From positions 1-63,546 of the IMG/VR virus record IMGVR_UViG_3300020122_000568: a stretch of DNA of 63,546 nt; one strand, written 5' to 3'. The position numbers were made by a program, and so were the translations under genes. Of this stretch, positions 42,497-50,399 are shown piece by piece. Position 1 is the first letter of the stretch. Each line of letters opens with the position of its first letter. The notes beneath the pieces were generated by a model, which was not told the DNA's origin, made no database searches, and was given only the letters and a program-made list of their open reading frames with translations. Origin of the DNA: a virus.

Positions 42497-43039
42497 TCAC
42501 GCTGCTCCGCCCATCGGACGCATCGAGGCGTGCGCCCACTTCTTGGCCTTCGCCTCGATCAACTGGCGCTTGATCGGCTTGGCGTGATCGATCAGTAGCT
42601 TTCCGTCGAGGTGGTCGACCTCATGCAGCACTGCGCGCGCCAGCATACCGTCGCAGTCCATGCGCGCGCCGCGGCCGTTGAGTTGCGTGAAGCGAATGGC
42701 GCATGTCGTCGCTCGCGTGACCTCGACGCGCACGCCGGGGAAGGACAGACAGCCCTCGGCCTCGGTGGCCATCTCGTCCCCCAGCGCCTCGACGAAGGGG
42801 TTGATGAGCGCGATCGGCTGATGCTTGCCATCTTCTCCGCCGACGACGCGCGGGCTGAGCACGAAGACGCGGACGTTGGCGCCGATCTGCGGGCCAGCGA
42901 CGCCGAAGGCTCGAAAGGCGCGCAGCGTATCTTCGAGGTCGATGATCAGAGCGAACGTTTTCTCGTCGAGGGTCGTCACGTCGGTGGACGCTTCACGCAG
43001 ACTCGAAGCGGGATAGAGGACAATCGGCTGAACGGCCAT
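42497..43039 (-). CDS. def: Peptide deformylase
   Basis: 180 residues with all three PDF motifs: GVAGPQIG (46-53; usual GLAAPQIG, so one Ala is Gly), EGCLSFPG with metal ligand Cys97, and HEVDH with His139, Glu140, His143. It removes formyl groups from nascent proteins. Start ATG 43039 overlaps the terminase stop by one base. Presence in the packaging module is unusual. Confidence 0.9.
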   Translation of the reverse strand: MAVQPIVLYPASSLREASTDVTTLDEKTFALIIDLEDTLRAFRAFGVAGPQIGANVRVFVLSPRVVGGEDGKHQPIALINPFVEALGDEMATEAEGCLSFPGVRVEVTRATTCAIRFTQLNGRGARMDCDGMLARAVLHEVDHLDGKLLIDHAKPIKRQLIEAKAKKWAHASMRPMGGAA

Positions 43040-44589
43040 CAGCGAAATCCCTCCAAGTTCGTATTGCGTTTCTCTTCCTCGGCGCGCTCCCAATACTCAT
43101 CAGACGTCGGCGCATCAAACGTCGCTGAAGTGCCCATCGTCGGGCGGTTGAAGACGGCGAGCGCGAGCGCATCGGCGCGGTCCGGCGAGCGTCCCAGTCG
43201 CTCCCTGAGGTCGTCCTTGCTCTCGACCTTGATGCGGCCGCGGAGGTCGAAACCGTAGATGGGCGCCACGAGCTCGGCGGCGAGCTTTTCGTCGCGCGGG
43301 ATAGCGCCGCCGGCCTTGAGCCAGTCGCGCAGCGCGAACCAAAGCTGGTCGCGGAGCCGAGCGTACGTGTCTCCGGTGGACGCCTCACCGGCGTTGACCT
43401 CGACGACTTCGAGTTCGCGGTCGTCCTTGAGCACATCGACCGCGCCGCCGCCAACGCCTGCACCGTCGACCTTCACCAGCGGTCGCTCAGCAGGAACGTC
43501 CATGCCGTCGCCGGCGATGCGTAGGTCGCGCGCGATGCGCTTCACTTCGCCGCACAGGCGCAACGTATCAGCTCCGCGCAAGATGGTCGGCGCCATCGCC
43601 TTGTGACCACGCCGCGGCCAGATGACGGATTCGTCATCGCCGAAGCGCGCCACGTCGACGCCGATTTCGAGTCGGCCATCTTCGTGGGTGTCGTCGTAGC
43701 GAGCGAGTGCTGCCTCGACCAGCGCGAGACCGATGACGGCATTCTCAGCCTGCGATGGGAATTCGCCGAGCACGTGAACCTGCCAGAACGGCGATTCCTC
43801 GCCCCACTCCTGGCGCATCTCCTCGATCCACTCGCGCGTGGCGAGCCCGGGAATGACGTCTCTCCCTTCGATGTAGTTCGGTGTCTCCATCGACGAGACG
43901 TGGAACAGCTTCCAAAACTGCCGCTTGGTGGTGAACGCGTCGTAGAAGGTGCCGCTGGTCTTGGTCGGGTTGCCGAGCACGAGAAGCGAAGCGCCGCCGG
44001 CGCGGTTGCCTTCGATGGCCGCGAAGATTTCCTCTTCGACGCCCGAGCCTTCGTCGACGATGAACAAGACGTCGGCACCCGAGATGCCGGCCATGCGCTC
44101 GGGCTCGTTCGTCGAGAACCCCATCATCTCGCGACCGTCGAGGTAGACCAAGCCGCTTGCGGGAGACTCGTGGATCTCGCCGCCGAGCACCTTCTCGCCG
44201 CCAGCCTCGCGATAGATGCGACGCGCCTCGCGCCAGAGGATGATCTCGACCTGGCGGGCGGTGGGCGCCGTCATGATCACGCGCCCGCGCTTTTTCGTGC
44301 CCACCCACCACAGCCCGACGGCGGCGGCAAGCGTGGACTTTCCGATCTTGCGACCTGAGCGCACGGCCACGCGCTTGTGCACGGCGATGGCGCGCATGAT
44401 CTCGGCCTGCCGCGCCCACGGCGTGAGGTTCAGGGCCTTTTGGACGTATTCGACCGGATCATTGCCGTCTCGCGGTGCCTGGACGGCTTGGTCGTGCTCG
44501 GCGGCACGGCGTTCTCCCTGCTTGGCGGCGCGAAGGCTACCCCTCAACTCCTTCGCTACCGAGGTCATCAGCGAGAATGGCGAGGACAC
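43039..44589 (-). CDS. terL: Terminase large subunit
   Basis: 516 residues. ATPase Walker A SGRKIGKS (78-85), Walker B VLFIVDEGSG (175-183), coupling motif VLGNPTKTSGT (204-214). Nuclease domain has IGVDVARFGDDES (309-321) and VKVDGAGVGGGAVDVL. It powers packaging and cuts concatemers. It overlaps terS by 53 bases. Confidence 0.93.
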   Translation of the reverse strand: MSSPFSLMTSVAKELRGSLRAAKQGERRAAEHDQAVQAPRDGNDPVEYVQKALNLTPWARQAEIMRAIAVHKRVAVRSGRKIGKSTLAAAVGLWWVGTKKRGRVIMTAPTARQVEIILWREARRIYREAGGEKVLGGEIHESPASGLVYLDGREMMGFSTNEPERMAGISGADVLFIVDEGSGVEEEIFAAIEGNRAGGASLLVLGNPTKTSGTFYDAFTTKRQFWKLFHVSSMETPNYIEGRDVIPGLATREWIEEMRQEWGEESPFWQVHVLGEFPSQAENAVIGLALVEAALARYDDTHEDGRLEIGVDVARFGDDESVIWPRRGHKAMAPTILRGADTLRLCGEVKRIARDLRIAGDGMDVPAERPLVKVDGAGVGGGAVDVLKDDRELEVVEVNAGEASTGDTYARLRDQLWFALRDWLKAGGAIPRDEKLAAELVAPIYGFDLRGRIKVESKDDLRERLGRSPDRADALALAVFNRPTMGTSATFDAPTSDEYWERAEEEKRNTNLEGFR

Positions 44590-44983
44590 GTTCGAACTCC
44601 TCCGCGCTCAGGCCCGCCTTCAGCCGCACCATCGCGTCGCGCAACTCGCTGCGGACCTTGGCCTCGACGCGCACGGTGTGGCCGTAGCGCTCGGGGAAGC
44701 GGCGCTCGAGCAGCCAGGCGGCGGCGGTCCAGTGGCGCGGCTTCTGGGAAGCGCTGCGGATCTTCTCCAGCGCCTCCGTCTCCACCTGCGCGTTGGCAAG
44801 CTCGAGGGCGTCGAAGAACTCGGCGTAGGGCTGCTCGCCGGCGCGGCCGCGCTTGATCCAGTGGTAGACGGTGGACTCGTCGAGGTTGCAGGCGGCCGCG
44901 GCCGTCTTCAACCAGTGGCCTTCCGCCACCAGCTTGCAGAACTTGTCGCGCAGCGTCGGCGTGAGGTCGGACGGGCGACCCAT
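44537..44983 (-). CDS. terS: Terminase small subunit
   Basis: 148 residues. N-terminal HTH (KLVAEGHWLKTAAAACNLDE, STVYHWIKRG) and a helical remainder with WLLERRFPERYG, a pattern common to small terminases. It should recognise the packaging site, probably near its own gene. Confidence 0.85.
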   Translation of the reverse strand: MGRPSDLTPTLRDKFCKLVAEGHWLKTAAAACNLDESTVYHWIKRGRAGEQPYAEFFDALELANAQVETEALEKIRSASQKPRHWTAAAWLLERRFPERYGHTVRVEAKVRSELRDAMVRLKAGLSAEEFERVLAILADDLGSEGVEG

Positions 44984-45339
44984 CAGTCGCTCCGGTGTTG
45001 CATCGCCATCGCCAGCATGCCGGCCATCTCGATCTGAGCCGACAGCCGGTGCAGGTGCGCAACCGCAGCGCTCACGGCGCGCGCGCCGTCGCCCGTCAGG
45101 CCGCTACAGGCCTTCAGGAGCGCGCGGATGATGACCGTGGTGTCGTCGGGCTCGCCAGGGGCGTCCAGGCGCACGCGCAGCGCCTCACAGGCCATCGCGA
45201 ACGCGGCGGGCGCGACCGTGTACTCCTTGCCTCCCGACTTGAAGCTGAAGCCGTCGAGGTCTTCCCACCCTTCCGCGAGTTGCGCGAGGGTTGCCCCGAT
45301 GACGGCGCGCGCGGCGGCGCTGATGACCGGTTCGCTCAT
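44983..45339 (-). CDS. Hypothetical helical protein upstream of terS
   Basis: 118 residues from ATG 45339. A small beta section (DGFSFKSGGKEYTVAP) is followed by helices. The stop overlaps the terS start. No family recognised. Confidence 0.55.
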   Translation of the reverse strand: MSEPVISAAARAVIGATLAQLAEGWEDLDGFSFKSGGKEYTVAPAAFAMACEALRVRLDAPGEPDDTTVIIRALLKACSGLTGDGARAVSAAVAHLHRLSAQIEMAGMLAMAMQHRSD

Positions 45340-45587
45340 CGCCTGGACTCCAGCGTCGGTTTCCGCGGCGCACTCTTCAGCGCGTTCCGCAGTTCGAGCA
45401 GCGTCATTCCCAGAGCCCGTGCGCGTTCCTCGTCGACGAACCACGGCCGGTGACCGCACGAGCAGGCGATGTGCACGCCGAGGTTGCGCCAGTCGACGAA
45501 CACTACGCTGTGCCAGCCGTGGACGTCGCCGCACAGCACGTGCAGCGCTTCGCGCGCCGTCTGCGGTGGCAGATGGGGAGCGAGCAT
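45336..45587 (-). CDS. Hypothetical protein with Cys/His motif
   Basis: 83 residues. CGDVHGWHSVV and CSCGHRPWFVDEERARALGM suggest a small zinc-binding fold. ATGA-coupled to the next gene. Function unknown. Confidence 0.55.
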   Translation of the reverse strand: MLAPHLPPQTAREALHVLCGDVHGWHSVVFVDWRNLGVHIACSCGHRPWFVDEERARALGMTLLELRNALKSAPRKPTLESRR

Positions 45588-45618
45588 GGCGGACCTCGAT
45601 ATACTGAGTGGAGTTACT

Positions 45619-45942
45619 TCACGAGATGACGTACAGGCGGCGAACGCGCATTCCGAGCGGGAGCGAGCGATCAAGGGCGGCAACATCCGCCATGGTTCCA
45701 CGCGGCAAGAACGCGGTCTTCTTCTTGACCGTATCGATCGCCTGCTTGACCTTGTCGAGCGTCAGATTGCGAAGACATTCTGTCGCGAGGGACGCATTCG
45801 AGTACGTGGTCTCGTGGATCTCCCGCTGCGCAAGCGCCATCGCCGGCCCAGGTCGCCCCGGGGAAACAGCACAGTCGCGCGCGTGATCCGTATACGCCGC
45901 GCCGCAGTGGTCGCAGACCTCGACGTTTCCAACCCGGCTCAT
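45619..45942 (-). CDS. Hypothetical protein with CxxC knuckle
   Basis: 107 residues. N-terminal VCDHCGAAYTDHARDC is a plausible zinc knuckle; the remainder is helical and basic. Start ATG 45942 overlaps the upstream stop. No family recognised. Confidence 0.55.
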   Translation of the reverse strand: MSRVGNVEVCDHCGAAYTDHARDCAVSPGRPGPAMALAQREIHETTYSNASLATECLRNLTLDKVKQAIDTVKKKTAFLPRGTMADVAALDRSLPLGMRVRRLYVIS

Positions 45943-46268
45943 CGGTACGGCCCCGCCGGCTGCGCGCCGTTCGCCTCGATCGTCCACGCCCATCGCCACA
46001 TGCGGCGCCGGCGCCAATTGCGCGCGCCGAAATAGACCATGCGAAGCCAGAAGAGCGGCGACTCCGCGTCGGCGTCCGTGGCGAAGGCGTCCATGTCCAC
46101 CAACTTGGCGATGGAGCCGCCTGCGATCAGCGCCGCGCCGATACCGCCGATGATGGCGAACGCCCGCTCCACGGCCAGCGGCGTGACGACCGCTTCGAAG
46201 CTCAGCAGCGACAGGTCGAACACGGCGAGGGCGTAGATGAAGACCCAGAGCGCGCGCAGCCACTTCAT
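45939..46268 (-). CDS. Two-helix membrane protein
   Basis: 109 residues with hydrophobic segments at about 5-27 (ALWVFIYALAVFDLSLLSF) and 36-52 (AFAIIGGIGAALIAGGS), then a Trp/Arg-rich tail. Inner-membrane protein; could be a holin or superinfection-exclusion factor. Not near the lysis cassette. Confidence 0.6.
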   Translation of the reverse strand: MKWLRALWVFIYALAVFDLSLLSFEAVVTPLAVERAFAIIGGIGAALIAGGSIAKLVDMDAFATDADAESPLFWLRMVYFGARNWRRRRMWRWAWTIEANGAQPAGPYR

Positions 46269-46319
46269 GTTGCTTGCTCCTGGGCTCAGCCTACGTGCGC
46301 GCGATCGACGGCGCTACTT

Positions 46320-46964
46320 CTACGCGGCCAGCCGCTTCCGAATCTTGCGCAGCGCTCGGCTCTCGATTTGACGCACGCGCTCTCGCGACACGTCGTACGT
46401 CACGCCGATCTCGTTCAGCGTCTCACGGTCGTCGGCCAGAACGCGCCGCTGCACGACGTCGCGCTCGAAGTCGCTGAGGCCGACGAGGAAGCGCTCGACG
46501 TGATCGTGGCCGGCACACTGGCGCTCGGCGGCGACTTCATCCGGGAGCGGCCGCGTGTCCACCAGGCGGTCGAGGTACGTCTCGTCGTGGTCGCGCGGCT
46601 TGTCGTCGAGAGACGCGTCGCGCTTCGGCCACTTCTTGTCGCGCATGTTCGTGCGCACCACCGACGGCTGCTTGACCGCGTATACGCCCATCTGCGCGCG
46701 CACCCACAGGACGGCGTACGTGCCGAAGCGATGGCCGCGGTCGAGCTCGAACCGCTGCAGCGCAATCAGCAGGCCGACATTGCCCTCTTGGACCAGGTCC
46801 TCGAGCGGCAGGCCACGCGACGCCCAGCGCGAGGCGTGAAGCATCACCAGGCGCTGATTGCAGAGTACGAGGCGATCGCCGGCGCGCCGGTCACCGCCGC
46901 GGTACCGCACCAGCAGCTCGTGCTCCTCCTCGCGGCTCAGGATGGGGTGCTTGCAATTGCGCAT
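46320..46964 (-). CDS. Sigma-70-family factor (regions 2 and 4)
   Basis: 214 residues. Region 2: LVLCNQRLVMLHASRWASRG, LEDLVQEGNVGLLIALQRFE, FGTYAVLWVRAQMGVY. Region 4: [20 protein letters not shown] (about 180-200). Region 3 is reduced. It can redirect host RNA polymerase and, standing ahead of the packaging genes, is the best candidate for the late-gene activator. Confidence 0.85.
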   Translation of the reverse strand: MRNCKHPILSREEEHELLVRYRGGDRRAGDRLVLCNQRLVMLHASRWASRGLPLEDLVQEGNVGLLIALQRFELDRGHRFGTYAVLWVRAQMGVYAVKQPSVVRTNMRDKKWPKRDASLDDKPRDHDETYLDRLVDTRPLPDEVAAERQCAGHDHVERFLVGLSDFERDVVQRRVLADDRETLNEIGVTYDVSRERVRQIESRALRKIRKRLAA

Positions 46965-47000
46965 TGCCCATCCTCCGTCCTCGCGCGCGCGGGCGCTACT

Positions 47001-47498
47001 TCAGTGCCCTCCCAGTGCGCGACACAGACGAAACCACGGCGGAACGTAGCAACGCCCGTCCATCGCCGTGCGCTCGCCGGCGCCTTCGCAGTCGCCGACC
47101 GCATCGGGATCATAGATCACAGCGCCCGCCGCATCGCGGCACGGCGGCACACAGTTGCCGGCGAGTTCGCATATGGTTGGGTCGTGGCACACGACGTTGC
47201 CGCTGCCGCAGCGCGGGCCGTCGCAGATGCCGTCGGTCGTGCAGATGAGGCCCGCGGCGCAGATGGGGCACACGAGGTTGCCCACGCACTCGGGCGCGTA
47301 GGTCACGTCGAGGTGGCAGTCGTTCTCGGGGTCGCAGGGGTAGCCGACGCCGCCCGCCGCCATGTCCGCCGGCGCGCCAGCATCGACGCCCGCGTCATCG
47401 CCGCCGGACGCCAGCGCCAGCAGCGACACGGCCTGCGCGTCAAGGCCAGCGGGAGCGCAGCCGGAGAGGACCAGCACGAGGACCGCGAACGACTTCAT
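47001..47498 (-). CDS. Cys-rich lipoprotein
   Basis: 165 residues. Signal MKSFAVLVLVLSGC with Cys14 (+2 Ala). An Asp/Gly/Ala-rich linker precedes a domain with about 14 cysteines (CDPENDCHL, CVGNLVCPICAAGLICTTDG, CGSGNVVC). The style resembles Cys-rich surface lipoproteins of Myxococcota. Likely expressed from the prophage and exported; TTATC-type coupling with the next gene suggests one operon. Confidence 0.7.
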   Translation of the reverse strand: MKSFAVLVLVLSGCAPAGLDAQAVSLLALASGGDDAGVDAGAPADMAAGGVGYPCDPENDCHLDVTYAPECVGNLVCPICAAGLICTTDGICDGPRCGSGNVVCHDPTICELAGNCVPPCRDAAGAVIYDPDAVGDCEGAGERTAMDGRCYVPPWFRLCRALGGH

Positions 47499-47710
47499 CG
47501 GCGCTCCGCAGCCTGCGCCGTCGGCTCGACGAGCCGCCAGTTGTTTTCGAACGCCGCGCGCGCGGCGGCCTTGCGCTCACGTGCGCTCAGCTTCCGCACG
47601 CCGAACACGTCGGCGTCTCGGCTCACCTTGTGGACGCGCCCGCACGTGCACGCGTTTCGGATTGGACCCGTCTGCGCGCTCAGGCGCTGGCCGACAGTCG
47701 AACACGCCAT
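47495..47710 (-). CDS. Short hypothetical protein
   Basis: 71 residues from ATG 47710 behind GGAGGGG. Contains CTCGRVH and a basic helical C-terminus (RERKAAARAAFENNWR). Stop overlaps the lipoprotein start. Confidence 0.55.
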   Translation of the reverse strand: MACSTVGQRLSAQTGPIRNACTCGRVHKVSRDADVFGVRKLSARERKAAARAAFENNWRLVEPTAQAAERR

Positions 47711-47769
47711 CGTCCCCTCCGATGCTTGCTGAAAATCGCTTTTAAATGGCTGGATCAACAGGATGTTTA

Positions 47770-47788
47770 GGCGACGGCAGCGGTCGCC
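47770..47788 (-). terminator. Possible terminator hairpin after the serine recombinase gene
   Basis: 6-bp stem GGCGAC/GTCGCC with a 7-nt loop in the 101-bp gap below the recombinase stop. The T-run is poor, so the call is weak. Confidence 0.3.
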
Positions 47789-47811
47789 GGTGACCTGTTA
47801 TCGTTCTGCTC

Positions 47812-48486
47812 TCAGCGGCCCACGCGCGCCAGCAGCTTTCGCACCGTCGTCGCCTGCCACGCGCCGCCGCGCTTGGTGCGCAGCCCTTCCGCCGTGAGCG
47901 TGCGGCCGATGGCGCTCAGGTTCACGCCCGCCGCCGCGAGTTCCCGCGCGCGCGCCAGCACGCGCTGTTCGGCCTCATCCTCGACGAACACGTCGCCCTG
48001 CCGACGCCATCCGAGCGGCACCGCGCCGAGCCGCGCGCCGCGCGCGCGCTTGTGCCGCAGCGCCTCGCGCGTGCGCTCGCCGATGGCCTCGCGCTCCCAC
48101 TGCGCCAGCACGCCGAGCATGTTCAGCACCATGCGCCCGGCGGCGGTCGCCGTGTCGATGGCCTCACCGACCGACAGCAGCGCGCCGCGGCCCTCGGTGA
48201 AGTAGCGCTCGACGAGCTGCGCGAGGTCTCCTACGCTGCGCGTCAGCCGGTCAAGCTTGGCGACCAGCACGCCGTCGGCGCCGCCGGCGCGCAGCGCCTT
48301 CAACGCGCGCCGCAGCCCCGGGCGCCGCAGCGACTTGGCGCTGATGCCCGCATCTTCCTCGACCGCGACGAGCTCGTGGCCGTACAACTTGGCGTAGGCC
48401 TCGCCGCGGGCGCGCTGCGCCGCGAGCGAGACGCCTTCGGTTGCCTGTTCCTCAGTGCTGACGCGGCAATAAAGCACCAACCGCAT
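47812..48486 (-). CDS. Serine recombinase (resolvase/invertase family)
   Basis: 224 residues. N-terminal catalytic domain: YCRVSTEEQ with nucleophile Ser10, GADGVLVAKLDRLTRSV with the conserved D-R-L-x-R, and the E-helix region MVLNMLGVLAQWEREAIGER. A short C-terminal HTH (GVNLSAIGRTLTAEGL) binds DNA. It could invert or resolve DNA, or act as a second integrase. Start at ATG 48486 or 48495. Confidence 0.9.
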   Translation of the reverse strand: MRLVLYCRVSTEEQATEGVSLAAQRARGEAYAKLYGHELVAVEEDAGISAKSLRRPGLRRALKALRAGGADGVLVAKLDRLTRSVGDLAQLVERYFTEGRGALLSVGEAIDTATAAGRMVLNMLGVLAQWEREAIGERTREALRHKRARGARLGAVPLGWRRQGDVFVEDEAEQRVLARARELAAAGVNLSAIGRTLTAEGLRTKRGGAWQATTVRKLLARVGR

Positions 48487-48522
48487 GCCGCGCACCCCGG
48501 GTTGTACTTGACGGGCGTCTAC

Positions 48523-48538
48523 TTCAAGCCCTCTTGAA
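48523..48538. repeat. Inverted repeat upstream of the serine recombinase
   Basis: TTCAAG-ccct-CTTGAA, about 37 bp upstream of the recombinase start. A related CTTGAC lies at about 48508. Small dyads like this are typical crossover or operator sites for resolvases. Confidence 0.4.
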
Positions 48539-48558
48539 CTTGGTCCGCGCGGGCATGC

Positions 48559-48762
48559 TCACCGACGACAGAACGGCAGGTCCAACTGCTCGCGCGGCGC
48601 ACCGATCACAGCGGCCACGCGCCCATCGCGCCGGCGCACGAGCCGCACCGCGCGCACCGGCACCCGGTGCTCGGCGGCGACCACCTCGCGGATGAGCGCC
48701 CGCTTGCGCGCGCCCGAGCGCTGCCACGCCGCCGCAAGCTCGTAATCGAGCAGGTCGACCAT
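48559..48762 (-). CDS. Short basic hypothetical protein
   Basis: 67 residues, Arg-rich (SGARKRALIREVVAAEHRVP, VRLVRRRDGR). AAGAGG lies before ATG 48762. Could assist the recombinase; no family recognised. Confidence 0.5.
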   Translation of the reverse strand: MVDLLDYELAAAWQRSGARKRALIREVVAAEHRVPVRAVRLVRRRDGRVAAVIGAPREQLDLPFCRR

Positions 48763-48890
48763 GGTGCGCCTCTTCTTGGGTCGTAAGCGCCGGCGGCGGC
48801 GAATACACGCCTGGCACAGTCGAAAGTGCCCGATCCATTACCGCGAACCTAGGAGAGAAAGGTTCTGATGATGGCGGAAGATGCAGAAGG

Positions 48891-49166
48891 TTACCTTGGT
48901 GCAATAGGCCGTTTCCGAGGGATGCGATCGCCTGTTTCCTGTCGACGAGGACGACGACGACGCCCGCGACGAGTCACCCAATCGCGAATGTCATCTTCGT
49001 ACGACCACGCGAACCCGCCTGGGTAATAATGAATCGGGAGAGGATCAGGCTTCGCTGGATCCGATGCCCGACTGGCGGTACTACGAGCGTACGGTCTGCC
49101 GAGGAGTTGACCTATGTACCATGCGATCTCCTTGAGGCCCTCAAGGCGTCGGCGAGGCTGCTGCAT
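48891..49166 (-). CDS. HTH (excisionase/MerR-like) regulator
   Basis: 91 residues. EGLKEIAWYIGQLLGRP..., then DPLPIHYYPGGFAWSYEDDIRDWV, resembles winged-helix excisionase-like DNA-binding proteins. A basic tail follows. It is transcribed divergently from the gene at 49262, and the 95-bp gap between them holds the AGGTT repeats. Confidence 0.6.
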   Translation of the reverse strand: MQQPRRRLEGLKEIAWYIGQLLGRPYARSTASRASDPAKPDPLPIHYYPGGFAWSYEDDIRDWVTRRGRRRRPRRQETGDRIPRKRPIAPR

Positions 49167-49195
49167 TCGTCACCGCCTTGGTGACGATTATGCAT

Positions 49196-49240
49196 TAGGT
49201 TGTATATGTTCGCGAGGTTACTAAGGTTCAAAAGGTTACA
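49196..49240. repeat. Five tandem 9-bp AGGTT repeats at a divergent promoter
   Basis: Consecutive 9-mers TAGGTTGTA, TATGTTCGC, GAGGTTACT, AAGGTTCAA, AAGGTTACA keep xA(G/T)GTTxxx in perfect 9-bp phase. A promoter-like TTGGTG (49179) and TGTATA (49201), 16 bp apart, overlap the first copies. Likely a cooperative operator for one of the two flanking regulators. Confidence 0.6.
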
Positions 49241-49261
49241 GTCGCGCCGAAGGAGGAAACT

Positions 49262-49795
49262 ATGTCGCTTCGAAGCTCGACCGGGACTCAACTCGCGCGC
49301 GCCGAACTCTACGCATTCGACGACAAGGGCAACCGCATCGCCACCGCTGGCCGCGGCGCGAACGTCATGCCGGTCAAGGAGACGCGCACGTACGTCGAGC
49401 CGGCGACCGTCAGCGAGAGCCAAGACGAACGCCGCGCGCGCGAGGGCCGTCAGGCACGTATCCTCGCCTCGCTCACCGATGACGAGGCGACGGTGCTCCA
49501 CTATCAGGGCAAGCTCGTGTGCCGGATCCAGAAGCCTCGCGAGGTGGCCGGCGGCGACGTCGCGGAATATTTGAACGCGGGCTACGTGCTCAAGCCGGGG
49601 TCGGTGCGATTGCTCGAGCGCGATGGGTTGCCGCCGGTCGAAGTGGCGACCGTGATCGGCTTCGAAGAGGTGCAGGTCGAGCGGCTGAGCTACGACGAGA
49701 TCGCCGAGCACTTGGGCGTGAGCATCCACATGGTCAACAAGCTTGTGGTGTCGGCGAATAAGAAGTTGCGCGCGCTGCGATCGGTCATTTTTTGA
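49262..49795 (+). CDS. Regulator with C-terminal sigma-region-4-like HTH
   Basis: 177 residues behind AAGGAGG. The C-terminal 35 residues, LSYDEIAEHLGVSIHMVNKL, form a sigma-4/LuxR-type HTH; the rest is alpha/beta with no named domain. It is rightward amid leftward genes, so it probably has its own promoter (see repeats upstream). Its end overlaps the convergent gene by 11 bases. Confidence 0.7.
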   Translation: MSLRSSTGTQLARAELYAFDDKGNRIATAGRGANVMPVKETRTYVEPATVSESQDERRAREGRQARILASLTDDEATVLHYQGKLVCRIQKPREVAGGDVAEYLNAGYVLKPGSVRLLERDGLPPVEVATVIGFEEVQVERLSYDEIAEHLGVSIHMVNKLVVSANKKLRALRSVIF

Positions 49796-50252
49796 TCGAG
49801 CCCAACTGCGGACGCGGCTGCGGAGACGGCACCCCCACTATCGACTTTCGTTCGCTGCGGAACTCTTCATAGGAGCGCAGTCGTCCTTCCAGAAATCGCT
49901 GGTCGTAGTCGGCTGCGGCGCGCTCGCGATCGCTGCCAAGACTGGCTCTGTCGACATGCTTGTTCGCGTGGTAGGCCCGCGCCTCCTGACGATGACCGCG
50001 TAACATGTGGTCATCTTCGATTTCGCGTTGCTCAACATCGGTCAGCAGGTGGATCACATTCAATCGACGTTTCGTGTGGATTCCTCTCCTGTAGAGATAT
50101 CGGCGCAAGCGAGGCTCGATCCTCTTCTTGTCGATCCCGGATGTCTCCACCAGCCATTCGTCACTGACGTCATCACCACGCTTCAATCGATCGACGTGCG
50201 GCTTCAGTCTCACCCATGCCGCTTCAATTTCGTATTTCGATAGAATCGCCAT
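49785..50252 (-). CDS. Hypothetical protein, end of the leftward early operon
   Basis: 155 residues behind GGAGATAATCA. Start AILSKYEIEAAWVRLKPHV, then RLRRYLYRRGIHTKRRLNVI and VIHLLTDVEQREIEDDHM; charged and helical with an acidic/basic tail. Possibly nucleic-acid binding. No family recognised. Confidence 0.6.
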   Translation of the reverse strand: MAILSKYEIEAAWVRLKPHVDRLKRGDDVSDEWLVETSGIDKKRIEPRLRRYLYRRGIHTKRRLNVIHLLTDVEQREIEDDHMLRGHRQEARAYHANKHVDRASLGSDRERAAADYDQRFLEGRLRSYEEFRSERKSIVGVPSPQPRPQLGSIKK

Positions 50253-50290
50253 TGATTATCTCCATGTTTTTTTCCATCTCCCCCCATTGG

Positions 50291-50395
50291 GGGCCATGCC
50301 TTGCCATGCCACGCCTAGCCCCGCCTCGCCCGACCAGGCCTTGCCTGACCACGCCAAGCCGAGCCTTGCCCTGCCGAGCCCATCCAGACCTTGCC
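50291..50395. repeat. Pentanucleotide array, 21 units of NNNCC (GGNNN on the minus strand)
   Basis: Twenty-one consecutive pentamers each end in CC on the plus strand without a phase slip; 17 are NNGCC. The array starts five bases beyond the stop of the 50400 gene. On the transcribed (minus-sense) RNA it reads GGNNN repeated, a string of two-layer G-quadruplex motifs. The variable positions are not random codons and no frame explains them. Confidence 0.9.
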
Positions 50396-50399
50396 CGGA

